The notes under the pieces were generated by a model. It was not told the origin of the DNA, ran no database searches, and worked only from the letters and a program-made list of their open reading frames with translations. Made by a program: the position numbers and the translations under genes. 64,000 nucleotides of DNA, taken from Larkinella knui. Lineage in GTDB: Bacteria; Bacteroidota; Bacteroidia; Cytophagales; Spirosomataceae. The stretch covers positions 310,001 through 374,000 of the forward strand of contig NZ_RQJP01000001.1 of the NCBI RefSeq assembly GCF_003858645.1, in the 5' to 3' direction. Positions 24,889 through 35,600 of this stretch are shown here, one piece after another (position 1 is the stretch's first letter; every line of letters starts with the position of its first letter).

Positions 24889-27562
24889 ACAACACTTTCG
24901 CGTGTACGGGTTCTTTTTGTAACCGGTGTTGGTACAAGAACTCGATCAGATCCGCAACCAGACCCGTCCAGCCAGTTTGGTGATTGGCGCCAAGGCCGCT
25001 GCCGTTATCGCCGTGGAAATATTCGAAGAACAGGTGCATATCCTTGAAATGGGGATCGTCCTGGTATTTTTTGTAGCCATTGTAAGCCGGAATCTTGCCG
25101 TTTTCATCACGCCGGAAAATATTGACCAGCCGTTCGGCCACCAGCACCGTTGCTTCCTTGATACTCATCACCTGACCCGAATTCGTCGGGTATTCGATCT
25201 CGAAATCATCCCCGTAATAATTGTAAAACTTGAGCAACGAGTCGATGAGCAGGTAATTGACAGGGAACCAGATGGGCCCGCGCCAGTTTGAATTACCGCC
25301 AAAAAGGCTCGTTTCCGATTCGTTCGGGACGTATTTTACCTGAAAAATCTCCCCGTTCAGGTTAAACTCATACGGTTTTTCTCCGTGGTATTTCGACAAC
25401 GCCCGGATACCGTAATCGGACAGGAATTCCGTTTCATCGAACATCCGCTTGAGGAGCATTTTCATCCGGTGACCCCGCAGCAGCGAAAGCAGGTGCGTGG
25501 CGCCTTTACCCGGTTCGTGCCAGCGCGAAATCATCGATGCCAGATCCGGGCGGTTGGTCAGTACCCACTCGACCCGGCGTTTAAAATCCGGCAGTTTTTC
25601 CAGTAAACTGTCGTCCAGAATCTCAACCGCAAACAGCGGAATCAGCCCCACCATCGAGCGGATTTTCAATAGCATACTGGCGTTATCCGGTGTGTGCAGA
25701 ACGTCGTAATAAAACTGATCGTCTTCGTCCCACAAGCTGATGCCTTGTCCGCCCAGGTTTTTCATGGCAGCGGCAATGTGCAGGAAGTGTTCGAAAAACT
25801 TGGACGCCATATCCTGATACGTGGGGCGGGTCAGCGCAATTTCGCAGGAAATCCGCAGCATGTTCAGCGTATACATGGCCATCCAGCCCGTTCCGTCGGC
25901 CTGCTCAATGTGACCGCCCATCGGCAAGGGCTGGCTGCGGTCGAACACCCCAATGTTATCCAAACCGAGGAAACCGCCCCCGAAAACGCTGTTGCCGCTG
26001 ACGTCTTTGCGGTTTACCCACCACGTAAAGTTGAGCAGCAGCTTGTGAAACACCCGTTCCAGAAAGTTGATGTCGCCTTTGCCGTTCATATCCCGGTCAA
26101 TCTCGTAGACCTTCCATGTGGCCCAGGCATGGACGGGCGGATTCACGTCGCCGAAATTCCACTCGTAAGCCGGTATTTGCCCATTGGGATGCATGTAATA
26201 CTCCCGCAGGATGACCGCCAGCTGTCGCTTGGCAAAATTAGGGTCGAGCCGGGCCAGTGTGAGCGTATGAAAAGCCAAATCCCAGGCAGCAAACCAGGGA
26301 TATTCCCATTTGTCAGGCATCGACAGGATGTTGGCGGTATACATATGCCGCCAGCCGGAGTTACGCTGGTAGGCCCGCCCGTGAAAGGGCGTAGGCATTT
26401 TCGGATCGCCTTTCAGCCACTCATTCACGTTGTAATAGTAGAATTGCTTGTTCCACAACATCCCAGCGTAGGCCTGTCGCTGAATGATGCGCAACTCGGG
26501 ATCGGTGACGTTGTTTTGCAACTGATCGTAAAACTCGTCGGCTTCCCGGAGTCTTTCATTGAAAATAGGATCGAAATCCGCAAAGGGCTGGCTGATGTGC
26601 GTATCCTGACTAAACCGCAACCGAATCGTTACTGAATCACCGGCTGGAACCGTCCGGACATACCGCGCTGAAGCTTTTGAACCAATTTGATTCGGATTGA
26701 CGTGTTTTTTTTCTCCCGAAATGATGTAGTCGTTGATACCATCCTTGCAAAAAAGCGACTCGTTCGGAATACCGTACAGCCGTTCGGTATTGGTTTCGTT
26801 TTCGCAAAAAAGCAACTCGTCGGCCTCTTCGCAATACAGCTTATACTTGCCCAACAGCTTGTGATCGACTGCGATCTGGGTTGTCGCAATGCCGTTCAGA
26901 ATGGGTTTGTAGGCATATTGCTCATACCCCCACGACCACGTATTCCGGAACCAGAGCGTGGGCAGCATGGTAAGTTTGGCGGCTTTGGTATAGCGATTAT
27001 GGGCCGTAATTTTTATGAGAATATCGTTCTCGTTGTTTTTAGCGTATTCGATGAAAATGTCGAAATACTGGTTCGAATCAAAAATGCCGGTGTCCACCAG
27101 TTCGAACTCCGGCTCCAGCCGGTTTCGGCGACGGCCTTCGTCCACCAGACGGCTGTAAGGAAAAGGCTGTTGTGGATACTTGTACAGCATTTTCATGTAC
27201 GAATGCGTTGGCGTACTATCCAGGTAATAGTACATTTCCTTCACATCCTCTCCGTGGTTGCCTTCCGGCCCGGTCAGGCCAAAAAGCCGTTCTTTAATGA
27301 TGCTGTCACTGTGATTCCAGAACGCCAGAGCGAAGCAAACGTGCCCCTTATTGTCAGAAAGTCCCCCAATACCGTCTTCTCCCCACCGATAGGCGCGGGA
27401 GCGGGCCATATCGTGGGTAATAAAACCCCAGGCATTGCCGTGGACACTATAGTCTTCGCGGACGGTGCCCCAGGAGCGTTCCGACAGATAAGGTCCCCAT
27501 TTCTTCCACCCTTTGTTATCGGCGCGGGTATAAATGCGTTCGCGTTCGATGCTATTTTCCAT
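24887..27562 (-). CDS. GH63-type glucosidase
   Basis: I choose the ATG at 27562 (MENSIERERIYTRADN); upstream in-frame ATGs at 27580 and 27625 add residues not seen in homologues. The 891-residue protein opens with KKWGPYLSERSWGTVREDYS and RSRAYRWGEDGIGG, the typical start of bacterial GH63 / mannosyl-oligosaccharide-glucosidase-like enzymes. The (alpha/alpha)6 barrel includes WEYPWFAAWDLAFHTLTLARLDP and GPIWFPVNYLLIDSL, regions that hold the catalytic acids. No signal peptide is seen, so it probably acts in the cytoplasm on alpha-linked glucosides. It lies downstream of susD on the same strand but 393 bases and a hairpin away, so co-regulation is uncertain. Confidence 0.88.
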   Translation of the reverse strand: MENSIERERIYTRADNKGWKKWGPYLSERSWGTVREDYSVHGNAWGFITHDMARSRAYRWGEDGIGGLSDNKGHVCFALAFWNHSDSIIKERLFGLTGPEGNHGEDVKEMYYYLDSTPTHSYMKMLYKYPQQPFPYSRLVDEGRRRNRLEPEFELVDTGIFDSNQYFDIFIEYAKNNENDILIKITAHNRYTKAAKLTMLPTLWFRNTWSWGYEQYAYKPILNGIATTQIAVDHKLLGKYKLYCEEADELLFCENETNTERLYGIPNESLFCKDGINDYIISGEKKHVNPNQIGSKASARYVRTVPAGDSVTIRLRFSQDTHISQPFADFDPIFNERLREADEFYDQLQNNVTDPELRIIQRQAYAGMLWNKQFYYYNVNEWLKGDPKMPTPFHGRAYQRNSGWRHMYTANILSMPDKWEYPWFAAWDLAFHTLTLARLDPNFAKRQLAVILREYYMHPNGQIPAYEWNFGDVNPPVHAWATWKVYEIDRDMNGKGDINFLERVFHKLLLNFTWWVNRKDVSGNSVFGGGFLGLDNIGVFDRSQPLPMGGHIEQADGTGWMAMYTLNMLRISCEIALTRPTYQDMASKFFEHFLHIAAAMKNLGGQGISLWDEDDQFYYDVLHTPDNASMLLKIRSMVGLIPLFAVEILDDSLLEKLPDFKRRVEWVLTNRPDLASMISRWHEPGKGATHLLSLLRGHRMKMLLKRMFDETEFLSDYGIRALSKYHGEKPYEFNLNGEIFQVKYVPNESETSLFGGNSNWRGPIWFPVNYLLIDSLLKFYNYYGDDFEIEYPTNSGQVMSIKEATVLVAERLVNIFRRDENGKIPAYNGYKKYQDDPHFKDMHLFFEYFHGDNGSGLGANHQTGWTGLVADLIEFLYQHRLQKEPVHAKVL

Positions 27563-27955
27563 CTTGAGGTTGTATTCCATGTGAAGCTTCAAGTACAGTG
27601 TTACGGCAAAACTCTTCGTATACAAGTTAGACGAATAAACTGGTATGAAGTCATTTATCGCCTTAATTTAGTGTTCAGATCCAAAATTGGTATCCTGTAA
27701 CGGCTATTATTTTTGCTTTTTTCGGTCCAAAATACGTCCACCGGCGGTTCTTTGTCAACCAAAAACGGCGTGAATGGACGATTGCCAGACAAAACAAAAT
27801 GGATTTTAGACCTGAAGAAACCCGGTACATTTTTCGAGCCATACTTACGGCATGTCTGATAAATGTTCTTATTCGGTTCAGAGTCCGGAAATGCAACGGG
27901 CGATATAAAATCCTATATCGCCCGTTGCGTTTGTTCAGAAGTCCTGCAATCGCCG
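27563..27955. other. Intergenic region between susD and the glucosidase
   Basis: This 393-base gap contains the hairpin at 27894-27929. The only reading frame (27675-27959, minus) runs through the hairpin and has no family, so it is not called. The 140 bases before the glucosidase start must hold its promoter; no exact TAnnTTTG was found. Confidence 0.5.
27894..27929. terminator. Hairpin downstream of susCD
   Basis: Exact 15-base arms (27894-27908 and 27915-27929) with a 6-base loop lie 27 bases past the susD stop on the minus strand. The stem is strong but is not followed by a clear T-tract on that strand, so it may act as a terminator or a 3' stabiliser. Confidence 0.65.
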
Positions 27956-29281
27956 TCAATCCGGATCTTTGAGGGGGGTGTTGGTATTGTTATCGCGCTC
28001 CGTTCGCGGATACGGCATGAAGTTGCGATTGCGCTCGCCGGTCACACTCGGCCCCGAACGGCCAAAACGGCGGCTGTCTTCCAGGCGGAAGCCGCTGTAA
28101 GCCAGCTCGATAGCCCGGTTTCGGTAAATTTCGGTCAGCACATTCGCAGCCTGAGCCGGCCCGGGATAAGCCGGTAAGTCGGCCCCTACACCCCAGACAT
28201 CGGCAGCCGGTTTTTTGGTGAGCACTTTATTCAATTCGTCAATCGCACGATCGACATTGTTCGGCGATCCCCCCGTTGCAATGGAACGGATCAGGGCCTC
28301 GGCCCGGATGAGGAGCATCTCCCCCGGCAGATAGACCGGTATCGGAGCGGTATTGGCCGTGGCAAAACCGGCACCCAGATTCTGCGTGGTGCCGGGCGCG
28401 GTCCGAACGTAAAACGGAATGCGTTTGTCGGCCGGGTCGGGCGTTAAACCGGCTGGCAACCCGAGCGTGGCACTAACGGGTTCGATGACGTTCCGGTTAC
28501 TGAAGGCGGTTTCAAAAATGGGGTTCCGCGTATTGTCGTCAAACGAGAAAAAGGATCGTTTGGTCAGATCGACTTTTCCGGCCGCTTCCAGTGCTTTGGT
28601 ATAGTCACCGGCAAACAAGCTGTAGCGGGCAATCAGGGCCTGAATCGTATTGGGAATGTCAATACCGGGGGCAATGTTAAGTTTGAACTTATCCGACAAC
28701 GGCGTCGATGCGACCAGCGTGGCGACCGCTTCCAGTTGGGTGACGGCTTCTTTCAGCAGTTGAGCCCGGGGAACAAAGGCGGCATTTTCGCCCGCTTTGA
28801 TCGGAGCCTGCTCGAAAAACTGGGCCAGAGTTCCCAGCGACAACGCCTTGAAAATGGCCGCATACGCCACAACACCGCTTCGCGTCCCGGCTTCAGTTAT
28901 CTTGTCGGCATTGGCCAGAATAATGTCGGCGTTCGCATTCGTGATCAGGCAACTGGTCCAGAGCTGGCGGACAATCGAGTTCTGATTCGTGACGTTGGCC
29001 AATCCCGCTTCCAGCGCAATTTCATCGACGTTTCCCGCATTCAGCACGCGGAATTCCCGGGTGGTGAGCCCTCCGGCCGCAACGGCGTTGTAAATAGCCC
29101 CCAAACGACCGGACGTATACCGCGATTGAAGTCCGTTGGCCAGCGCAATCAGGCCATCAGGGGAGTTGATAACCTGTTGTTCACTGGCCGCGCTGGGATT
29201 CAGGTATTCTTCCCGGCAGGCATTCTGGCTGATCAGGATGGTAATCAAACCAAGAATTAACTTATATTTTTTCAGGATCAT
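27956..29281 (-). CDS. SusD/RagB-family outer-membrane lipoprotein
   Basis: This 441-residue lipoprotein has a signal ending at Cys22 (ILISQNAC) and the family start LNPSAASEQQVINSPDGL. TPR-like helices of the SusD fold follow, and the tail has NRNFMPYPRTERDNN, the typical C-terminal SusD signature. It would sit over the SusC-like barrel as a lid that delivers ligand. It is on the short side for the family (usually 450-600). The gene is 50 bases downstream of susC on the same strand. The ligand cannot be predicted; no hydrolase with a secretion signal or PUL-type regulator accompanies the pair. Confidence 0.9.
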   Translation of the reverse strand: MILKKYKLILGLITILISQNACREEYLNPSAASEQQVINSPDGLIALANGLQSRYTSGRLGAIYNAVAAGGLTTREFRVLNAGNVDEIALEAGLANVTNQNSIVRQLWTSCLITNANADIILANADKITEAGTRSGVVAYAAIFKALSLGTLAQFFEQAPIKAGENAAFVPRAQLLKEAVTQLEAVATLVASTPLSDKFKLNIAPGIDIPNTIQALIARYSLFAGDYTKALEAAGKVDLTKRSFFSFDDNTRNPIFETAFSNRNVIEPVSATLGLPAGLTPDPADKRIPFYVRTAPGTTQNLGAGFATANTAPIPVYLPGEMLLIRAEALIRSIATGGSPNNVDRAIDELNKVLTKKPAADVWGVGADLPAYPGPAQAANVLTEIYRNRAIELAYSGFRLEDSRRFGRSGPSVTGERNRNFMPYPRTERDNNTNTPLKDPD

Positions 29282-29331
29282 GATCGTAAGAAGTTAAACA
29301 ATGACTCTTCATTTAGCATCTTTCACCGGCC

Positions 29332-32300
29332 TTAAAACGTCGCCGAGAGTTGCACCTGGTACGTTCTGGGAATAGGCACATTCCCGAAGTCGAGACCGCG
29401 AACCAGGTCGGAGGTGCCGCCCGCGTTGGTTTCGGGGTCAAAACCGGTGTAGTTATCCCACGAATGCAGGTTCCGGCCCACCAGCGAAATGCTGAAATTG
29501 CTCATGTTTTTGACCAGATTCGGCAGCTTGTAACTCAACGCCAGCTCGCGGAGTTTGACAAACGAGCCATCTTCAATCCGCCAGGCTTCGGTGTTGTAGA
29601 TCGAATAAATATACCCGCGCGGCAATTCGCCTTTCAACTCCTTCTCGGCGTATTCACCAATTCCGACGCCCTGACGGGTCCGTTTATCCGAATTGTATAC
29701 GTCGAAACCCTGAACGGCATCGAGCAAAAACCGCAGCGACAACTTTTTATACGACAGACTGCTCGAAAACGACCCCGTCCATTTCGGATTCGGATTGCCG
29801 ATGACCGCACTGACCGGCGTGCCTTTCGGCTGTCCATCCGGGCCGGTATGATCGACCACGTAATCGACCGATCCCGGGGTTTGGGTTCCGCGTTCAACCT
29901 GCGTGAATCCCTGGGGCGTCAGCAGCATCGAACCGTCGGGGTTGGTTGCGTAAGTCGTTCCGTAAAAAACACCGGCGGGTTGCCCTTTCAACAGGTAAAT
30001 CGACCCGGCTGCGGTTGAAATGTTGATCACCGGGCTACCGAGTTCGAGTACTTTGTTGCGGTTTCGGTTGTAAATGAACGTCACATCCCAGGACCAGTCT
30101 TTGGTTTTGATCGGTGTCACATCGAGCGAGAGTTCAACGCCCCGGTTTTCCATCTGGCCCACGTTGTTCACAATCGTGGTGCCGCCGTAGGAGGGAGCCA
30201 ACACCCGGTTTACCACCAGATCGGTGATTTTCTGGTAATAGGCGGTGGCCGTTACGTTAAGCCGGTTGTTGAAAAACGACAAATCCGCACCGCCTTCGAC
30301 TTCGGACATGCGCTCGGGACGCACGCGGGGATTGGCGAGAATACCGCCCGGAATGATGGTGTTTTTTCCGATGAAAGGCGTCGGGTTGAATTGCCAGAAC
30401 CGGCTGTAGGTGCCCAATCCCGACAAATTACCCGATTCGCCGTAGGAGGCCCGGAGCTTCAAACCGTTCCAGACATTATTGAAAGAAATGTTTTTCCAGA
30501 AATTCAGATCCGATACCACCAACGAACCGCTGAATTTGGGGTAAATCTGGTTGGTTTCGGTGGGCGAAAATTTCGAAGAACGGTCGCGCCGGACGGCCGC
30601 CGTTAAAAACGCCAGGTTTTTGAAGCCCAGCGTTACCTGCCCAAAATAACCGCTCAAATTATACCGGTCGAGGTTGTAAGTCGCCCCAACGGTTGTACTG
30701 GCGGCCCCGCTGACGGTTTCGATAAACGGCGCCAGATTCTGGCCACTCGCCACCGTAATGTCTGACTGGTTGTATTGGTAGTTGAAACCGGCGATGGCGT
30801 TCAGCTTGAAACTTTCATTGAACTGACGCTCATACGACACGTTGAAATCGGAATTCAGCAGCAGCACCTGGTTGTTGGCCGTAGCGGCAAAACCGTTCGG
30901 ATACCGTTCCAGCGGCAAATTGGCCGTGGCCTGATAGGGGTAGGGCCGGATGTAATTCTGCCCGACCTGCGAATACGAATCGACGCCCAGAATCCAGTCG
31001 ACGCTCAATCCTTTCAAAGGGGTCAGGTTCAACTGAACGTCGCCGATGGTGCGGTTGGTGCTCTGGGTCGAACGCATATCTTCGATTGTCGACAGCGGGT
31101 TGACGCGCGACGGCTCAACGGCCAGCAAATTCCCGGCGGCATCGCGTTTAGTAATGTCCCAGATGTTGTTGGTAATGTTGACCGAGTTGATCGGGCTGTA
31201 AAACACGTTGCCGTTGGCTTTCTCATTCGAGAAACTATTGCTGTAGCTCAAACCGGCGGTCATTTTAGCCCAGTTGGTCAGCCGCTGATCGAGCCGCGCG
31301 CGCAGGTTGTAGCGTTGAAAGTCGGTGTTTTTGAGAATGCCCTGGTTGTATAAATACCCGAAGGAAACGTAGTATTGGGTGTTTTCCCGACCTCCCGAAA
31401 CCGAAATTGAGTTGTCGGTCCCGATGCCCTGGCGGAATAGCTGGTCAAAATAATCATAGCGGGTTACATCGACCAGATTTGTAGCAAGGTTGGCAGGAAC
31501 ACCATCCCGGATAATGGGCGTGGTCGTTACGCCGGGATTGGCCGCGAGCTGGGCGGCTGTCGGTACGCCGATGGTGTGCAGGCGTAAATCGGCAAAACCG
31601 AATTGCTTGGGATACGTGGTGATGTATACTTTTTTTCGCAGCTCGTTGGTGCTGAAACTGGTGGTAAACGAAATTCGGGGCGCGCCCGTCTTCCCGCGTT
31701 TCGTCGTGATCAGCACCACACCGTTGGCCGCCCTTGAACCGTATTGGGCCGCAGCAGCCGCGCCGTTTAGCACGTTGACCGTTTCGATGTCGGCCGGATT
31801 GATATCCGCCAACCGGTTTTGACTGGGATTGGACTGACCAATCTGGCCGCCAGCTGCCAGCTGCGACACGTTGGTACTGGCATTGCTGACGATGACACCA
31901 TCGACCACATAAAGCGGATCGGAGGGGCCGGTCAGGGATTTGACCCCCCGCAACCGGACGGACATACCGCCCGCCGGATCGCCGGAGTTCTGGGTGATTT
32001 GCGCCCCCGGCACTTTGCCCTGCAAGCTATTAAGGAGCCCTCCCGTACCGGTTTGGGATAGACTTTCGGCCCGGATGGTGCTGATGGCGTTGCCCAGTTC
32101 GCGCCGGGAGGTCTGGGTGGTCGAACCGGTAGCCACTACTTCGTCCAGATTCATGACGTCTTCTTTCAGCGACGCATTGGTCGTAAGGGTGGGCTGGCTA
32201 CCCAGCGAAATGGATTGCCGGACCGGCGCATAACCGATGAAACTGAAATTAAGGGAATAAGTACCCGCGGGCAGGGAAACGCCGAACGTATAATTTCCAT

Positions 32301-32493
32301 TTTCATCCGAAGCCGAACCCAGCGTGGTTCCGACTATGACCACGGTGACGCCGGGTAAAGCCTGGCCGTTGGCATCCGTGACGCGGCCGGTTAGCGTGTA
32401 ACGTTGATTTTGTGCAAAAGCAATGTCTGATAAACACAGCATTGCCAGAAGAAGCCCGATACAATGATACCGGATCGTATAGATCTTTGTCAT
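29332..32493 (-). CDS. SusC/RagA-family TonB-dependent outer-membrane receptor
   Basis: The start at 32493 gives a signal peptide (MTKIYTIRYHCIGLLLAMLC, cleaved near AFAQ); in-frame ATGs at 32526 and 32589 would precede it with polar residues. The 1053-residue protein has a carboxypeptidase-D-like domain (about 30-115: LTGRVTDANGQALPGVTVVI), then the SusC plug (LNSLQGKVPGAQI, VRLRGVKSLTGPSDPLYVVDG). A 22-strand-type barrel ends in PRTYQVQLSATF with a terminal aromatic. It imports a glycan or peptide ligand across the outer membrane with TonB energy. It is followed by its SusD partner. No anti-sigma/sigma pair is beside it. Confidence 0.93.
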   Translation of the reverse strand: MTKIYTIRYHCIGLLLAMLCLSDIAFAQNQRYTLTGRVTDANGQALPGVTVVIVGTTLGSASDENGNYTFGVSLPAGTYSLNFSFIGYAPVRQSISLGSQPTLTTNASLKEDVMNLDEVVATGSTTQTSRRELGNAISTIRAESLSQTGTGGLLNSLQGKVPGAQITQNSGDPAGGMSVRLRGVKSLTGPSDPLYVVDGVIVSNASTNVSQLAAGGQIGQSNPSQNRLADINPADIETVNVLNGAAAAAQYGSRAANGVVLITTKRGKTGAPRISFTTSFSTNELRKKVYITTYPKQFGFADLRLHTIGVPTAAQLAANPGVTTTPIIRDGVPANLATNLVDVTRYDYFDQLFRQGIGTDNSISVSGGRENTQYYVSFGYLYNQGILKNTDFQRYNLRARLDQRLTNWAKMTAGLSYSNSFSNEKANGNVFYSPINSVNITNNIWDITKRDAAGNLLAVEPSRVNPLSTIEDMRSTQSTNRTIGDVQLNLTPLKGLSVDWILGVDSYSQVGQNYIRPYPYQATANLPLERYPNGFAATANNQVLLLNSDFNVSYERQFNESFKLNAIAGFNYQYNQSDITVASGQNLAPFIETVSGAASTTVGATYNLDRYNLSGYFGQVTLGFKNLAFLTAAVRRDRSSKFSPTETNQIYPKFSGSLVVSDLNFWKNISFNNVWNGLKLRASYGESGNLSGLGTYSRFWQFNPTPFIGKNTIIPGGILANPRVRPERMSEVEGGADLSFFNNRLNVTATAYYQKITDLVVNRVLAPSYGGTTIVNNVGQMENRGVELSLDVTPIKTKDWSWDVTFIYNRNRNKVLELGSPVINISTAAGSIYLLKGQPAGVFYGTTYATNPDGSMLLTPQGFTQVERGTQTPGSVDYVVDHTGPDGQPKGTPVSAVIGNPNPKWTGSFSSSLSYKKLSLRFLLDAVQGFDVYNSDKRTRQGVGIGEYAEKELKGELPRGYIYSIYNTEAWRIEDGSFVKLRELALSYKLPNLVKNMSNFSISLVGRNLHSWDNYTGFDPETNAGGTSDLVRGLDFGNVPIPRTYQVQLSATF

Positions 32494-32632
32494 ACAGGTG
32501 GGAAGATGAAGGTTAGATTTGGACATAATTTCATCATTCTCCCCAACTTTAACAAAGCAGACCGGTACTATCTTGGAATTTAAAAACAAGTACTTTTCAT
32601 TATTATATCGACCCGGTTGAATCGGTTGCGGG

Positions 32633-35600
32633 TTACATATTGCGCCGGTATTGGCCGCCCACCTCGTACAAAGCCCGGGATAACTGGCCCAGGGAACAAA
32701 CTTTGGTAGCTTCCATCAGGGCTTCGAAGACGTTGCCGTTCGACAAAGCCGTCGTTTGCACCCGTTTCAAAACCGCACCGGCGGCTTCCCGATTTCGTTC
32801 CTGAAACGCCTTGCGCGACTCGATGGCGTAGCGTTTTTCTTCATCGGTTGAGCGGATTATTTCCTGCGGAACGATCGTGGGCGAACCGTTCGGGTCCAGA
32901 AACGTGTTGACGCCCACGATCGGCAGTTGGCCGCTGTGTTTCTGCATTTCATACACCATCGACTCGTCCTGAATTTTACTGCGCTGGTACATCCGCTCCA
33001 TGGCTCCCAGAACGCCACCCCGCTCGTTGAGGCTCCGAAATTCATTCAAAACCGCCTGCTCGACCAGATCGGTCAGTTCTTCGATGATGAAAGCGCCCTG
33101 CAACGGATTTTCGTTTTTGGTAAGCCCGAATTCTTTGTTGATGATCAACTGAATGGCCATGGCCCGGCGGACACTTTCCTCCGTCGGCGTCGTAATGGCT
33201 TCGTCGTAGGCGTTGGTGTGCAGCGAATTGCAGTTGTCCGACAGGGCGGTTAGTGCCTGAAGCGTGGTGCGAATGTCGTTGAACGCGATTTCCTGCGCGT
33301 GTAAACTTCGGCCCGATGTCTGGATATGGTATTTCAGCTTTTGCGAACGGTCGTTGCCTTTGTATTTATATTTCATGGCTTTCGCCCAGATCCGACGTGC
33401 CACCCGGCCCAGTACCGAATATTCCGGGTCCATGCCGTTGGAGAAAAAGAACGACAGATTCGGCGCAAAATCGTCGATTTTCATGCCGCGTGCGAGGTAA
33501 TATTCAACGAATGTAAACCCGTTGGACAGCGTAAAAGCCAGTTGCGAAATCGGATTGGCCCCCGCTTCGGCAATGTGATACCCCGAAATGGAAACGGAAT
33601 AGAAGTTTCGCACCTGCTGATCGGTGAAATACTGCTGAATATCGCCCATCATCCGCAGGGCAAATTCCGTCGAAAAGATGCAGGTATTCTGCGCCTGATC
33701 TTCCTTTAAAATATCCGCCTGAACCGTTCCGCGCACTTGCCGAAGCGTATCGGCTTTGATTTTTTCATACACCTCCTTCGGTACTACCTGATCGCCGGTT
33801 GTGCCAAGCAGCAGCAGGCCCAATCCGTTGTTGCTGTCCGGTAATTCGCCCTGATAAGCCGCTAAACCGTCTTTCGTTAAATCTGGCAGAGGCTCTCCTT
33901 TTTGCTTTACATACAATTCGCACTGCTGATCGATGGCGGCATTCAGGAAAAAGCCGAGCAGCATGGGTGCCGGTCCGTTGATGGTCATCGAAACTGACGT
34001 GGCCGGATCGCAGAGGTTAAAACCGCTGTAGAGTTTTTTGGCATCATCCAGCGTGCAGATGTTGACGCCGGAATTGCCAATTTTTCCGTAAATATCCGGC
34101 CGGTAATCCGGATCTTCGCCATACAGCGTGACCGAATCAAACGCCGTGGAAAGCCGTTTGGCCGACATACCTTTCGAGACGTAATGAAACCGGCGGTTGG
34201 TGCGTTCCGGCCCGCCTTCTCCCGCAAACATTCGGGCCGGATCTTCGCCCTCGCGCTTCAGCGGAAACACACCGGCGGCATAGGGAAACTCGCCGGGCAC
34301 ATTTTCGGTCAGCAGCCAGCGCAGAATATCACCCCAGTCTTCGTAGGTGGGCAAACTGATTTTCGGTATCCGCAACCCGGACAACGACGTCGAAAATAGG
34401 CTTTGGTGAATGGTTTTGTCACGAACCTGGTACTGGTAGGTGTCGGCCCGGTATTTTAGCTTCAGTTCCGGCCAGGCTTTCAAAAGTTGCCGACAATCGT
34501 GGTGAAGCCGGTTTTCGAAATCCGCAAATAGATCTTTGAGCGCCACCTCGACCGAATCGGCGGTATTGGACGCGTTAGACAAGGTTTCCAAAACCCCATT
34601 TAACTGATACATTTTCCGTGCAATCGCCACCTGCTCGTTGACAAACGTGTCATACTGGCCACTGGTTTCGACAATTTCGGCCAGATAGCGAACGCGCTCG
34701 GGCGGAATGATGGAGGCAGGCGGAGTGGCGGAAGAATTGATAATCGCGTTCTCTCCAAAATGAACACCGGTTTTTTGCTCAACAAGCTGCATCAATTTCG
34801 TGAACAAGGCATTCATTCCACCGTCGTTGAACTGCGATGCGATAGTTCCAAAAATGGGCAGATTTTCATCCGCGGTTTCCCAGATGGCGGCATGGGCCGA
34901 CCCGTGGTTCCGGCGGTATTGTTTCCGAACATCGCGCAACGCATCGAGCGAACCCCTTTTATCAAATTTGTTAATGGCGATAACATCCGCAAAGTCGAGC
35001 ATATCGATTTTTTCCAGCTGCGTTGCCGCGCCGTATTCGGCCGTCATGACGTATAGACTAACATCCGAATGCTCGGTAATTTCCGTATCCGACTGCCCAA
35101 TGCCGGACGTTTCGATGATAATCAGGTCGAACTGGGCCAATTTACAAATCTCAATGGCATCCCGAACGTGTTTGCTCAGGGCCAGATTTGCCTGGCGGGT
35201 GGCCAGCGAACGCATATAAACCCGGCCCGCAGCCAGGTCGGGGTGGATGGCATTCATCCGGATGCGGTCGCCCAGCAAGGCCCCGCCGGTTTTGCGCTTC
35301 GACGGATCGACGGAAATAATGGCAACGGTTTTGTCGGGAATAGTGACCAGAAACCGGCGCACCAGTTCATCGACCAACGACGATTTGCCCGCGCCACCCG
35401 TGCCGGTAATGCCGAGAACGGGAACGGTTTTCGAAACCGGTAAAGTCCTCAAGACCTTACCGGTTTGCTCATAAGAATCCGGTTCATTTTCGGCCACAGA
35501 AATTAGCTGCCCGATCAGTTTGGCATCCTTGGTCCGGGCCAGATTGGTAAGCTGACCGTTTAATTCCTTCAGGTGACTGGCCGCTCCCGTTGCGTAATCG

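Noticed and set aside
25694-27700. Plus-strand frames of 313 and 337 codons opposite the glucosidase
   Set aside because: Both are shadows of a well-conserved GH63-like protein on the minus strand.
27675-27959. Minus-strand 94-codon frame between susD and the glucosidase
   Set aside because: It translates through the terminator hairpin and has no homology signal.
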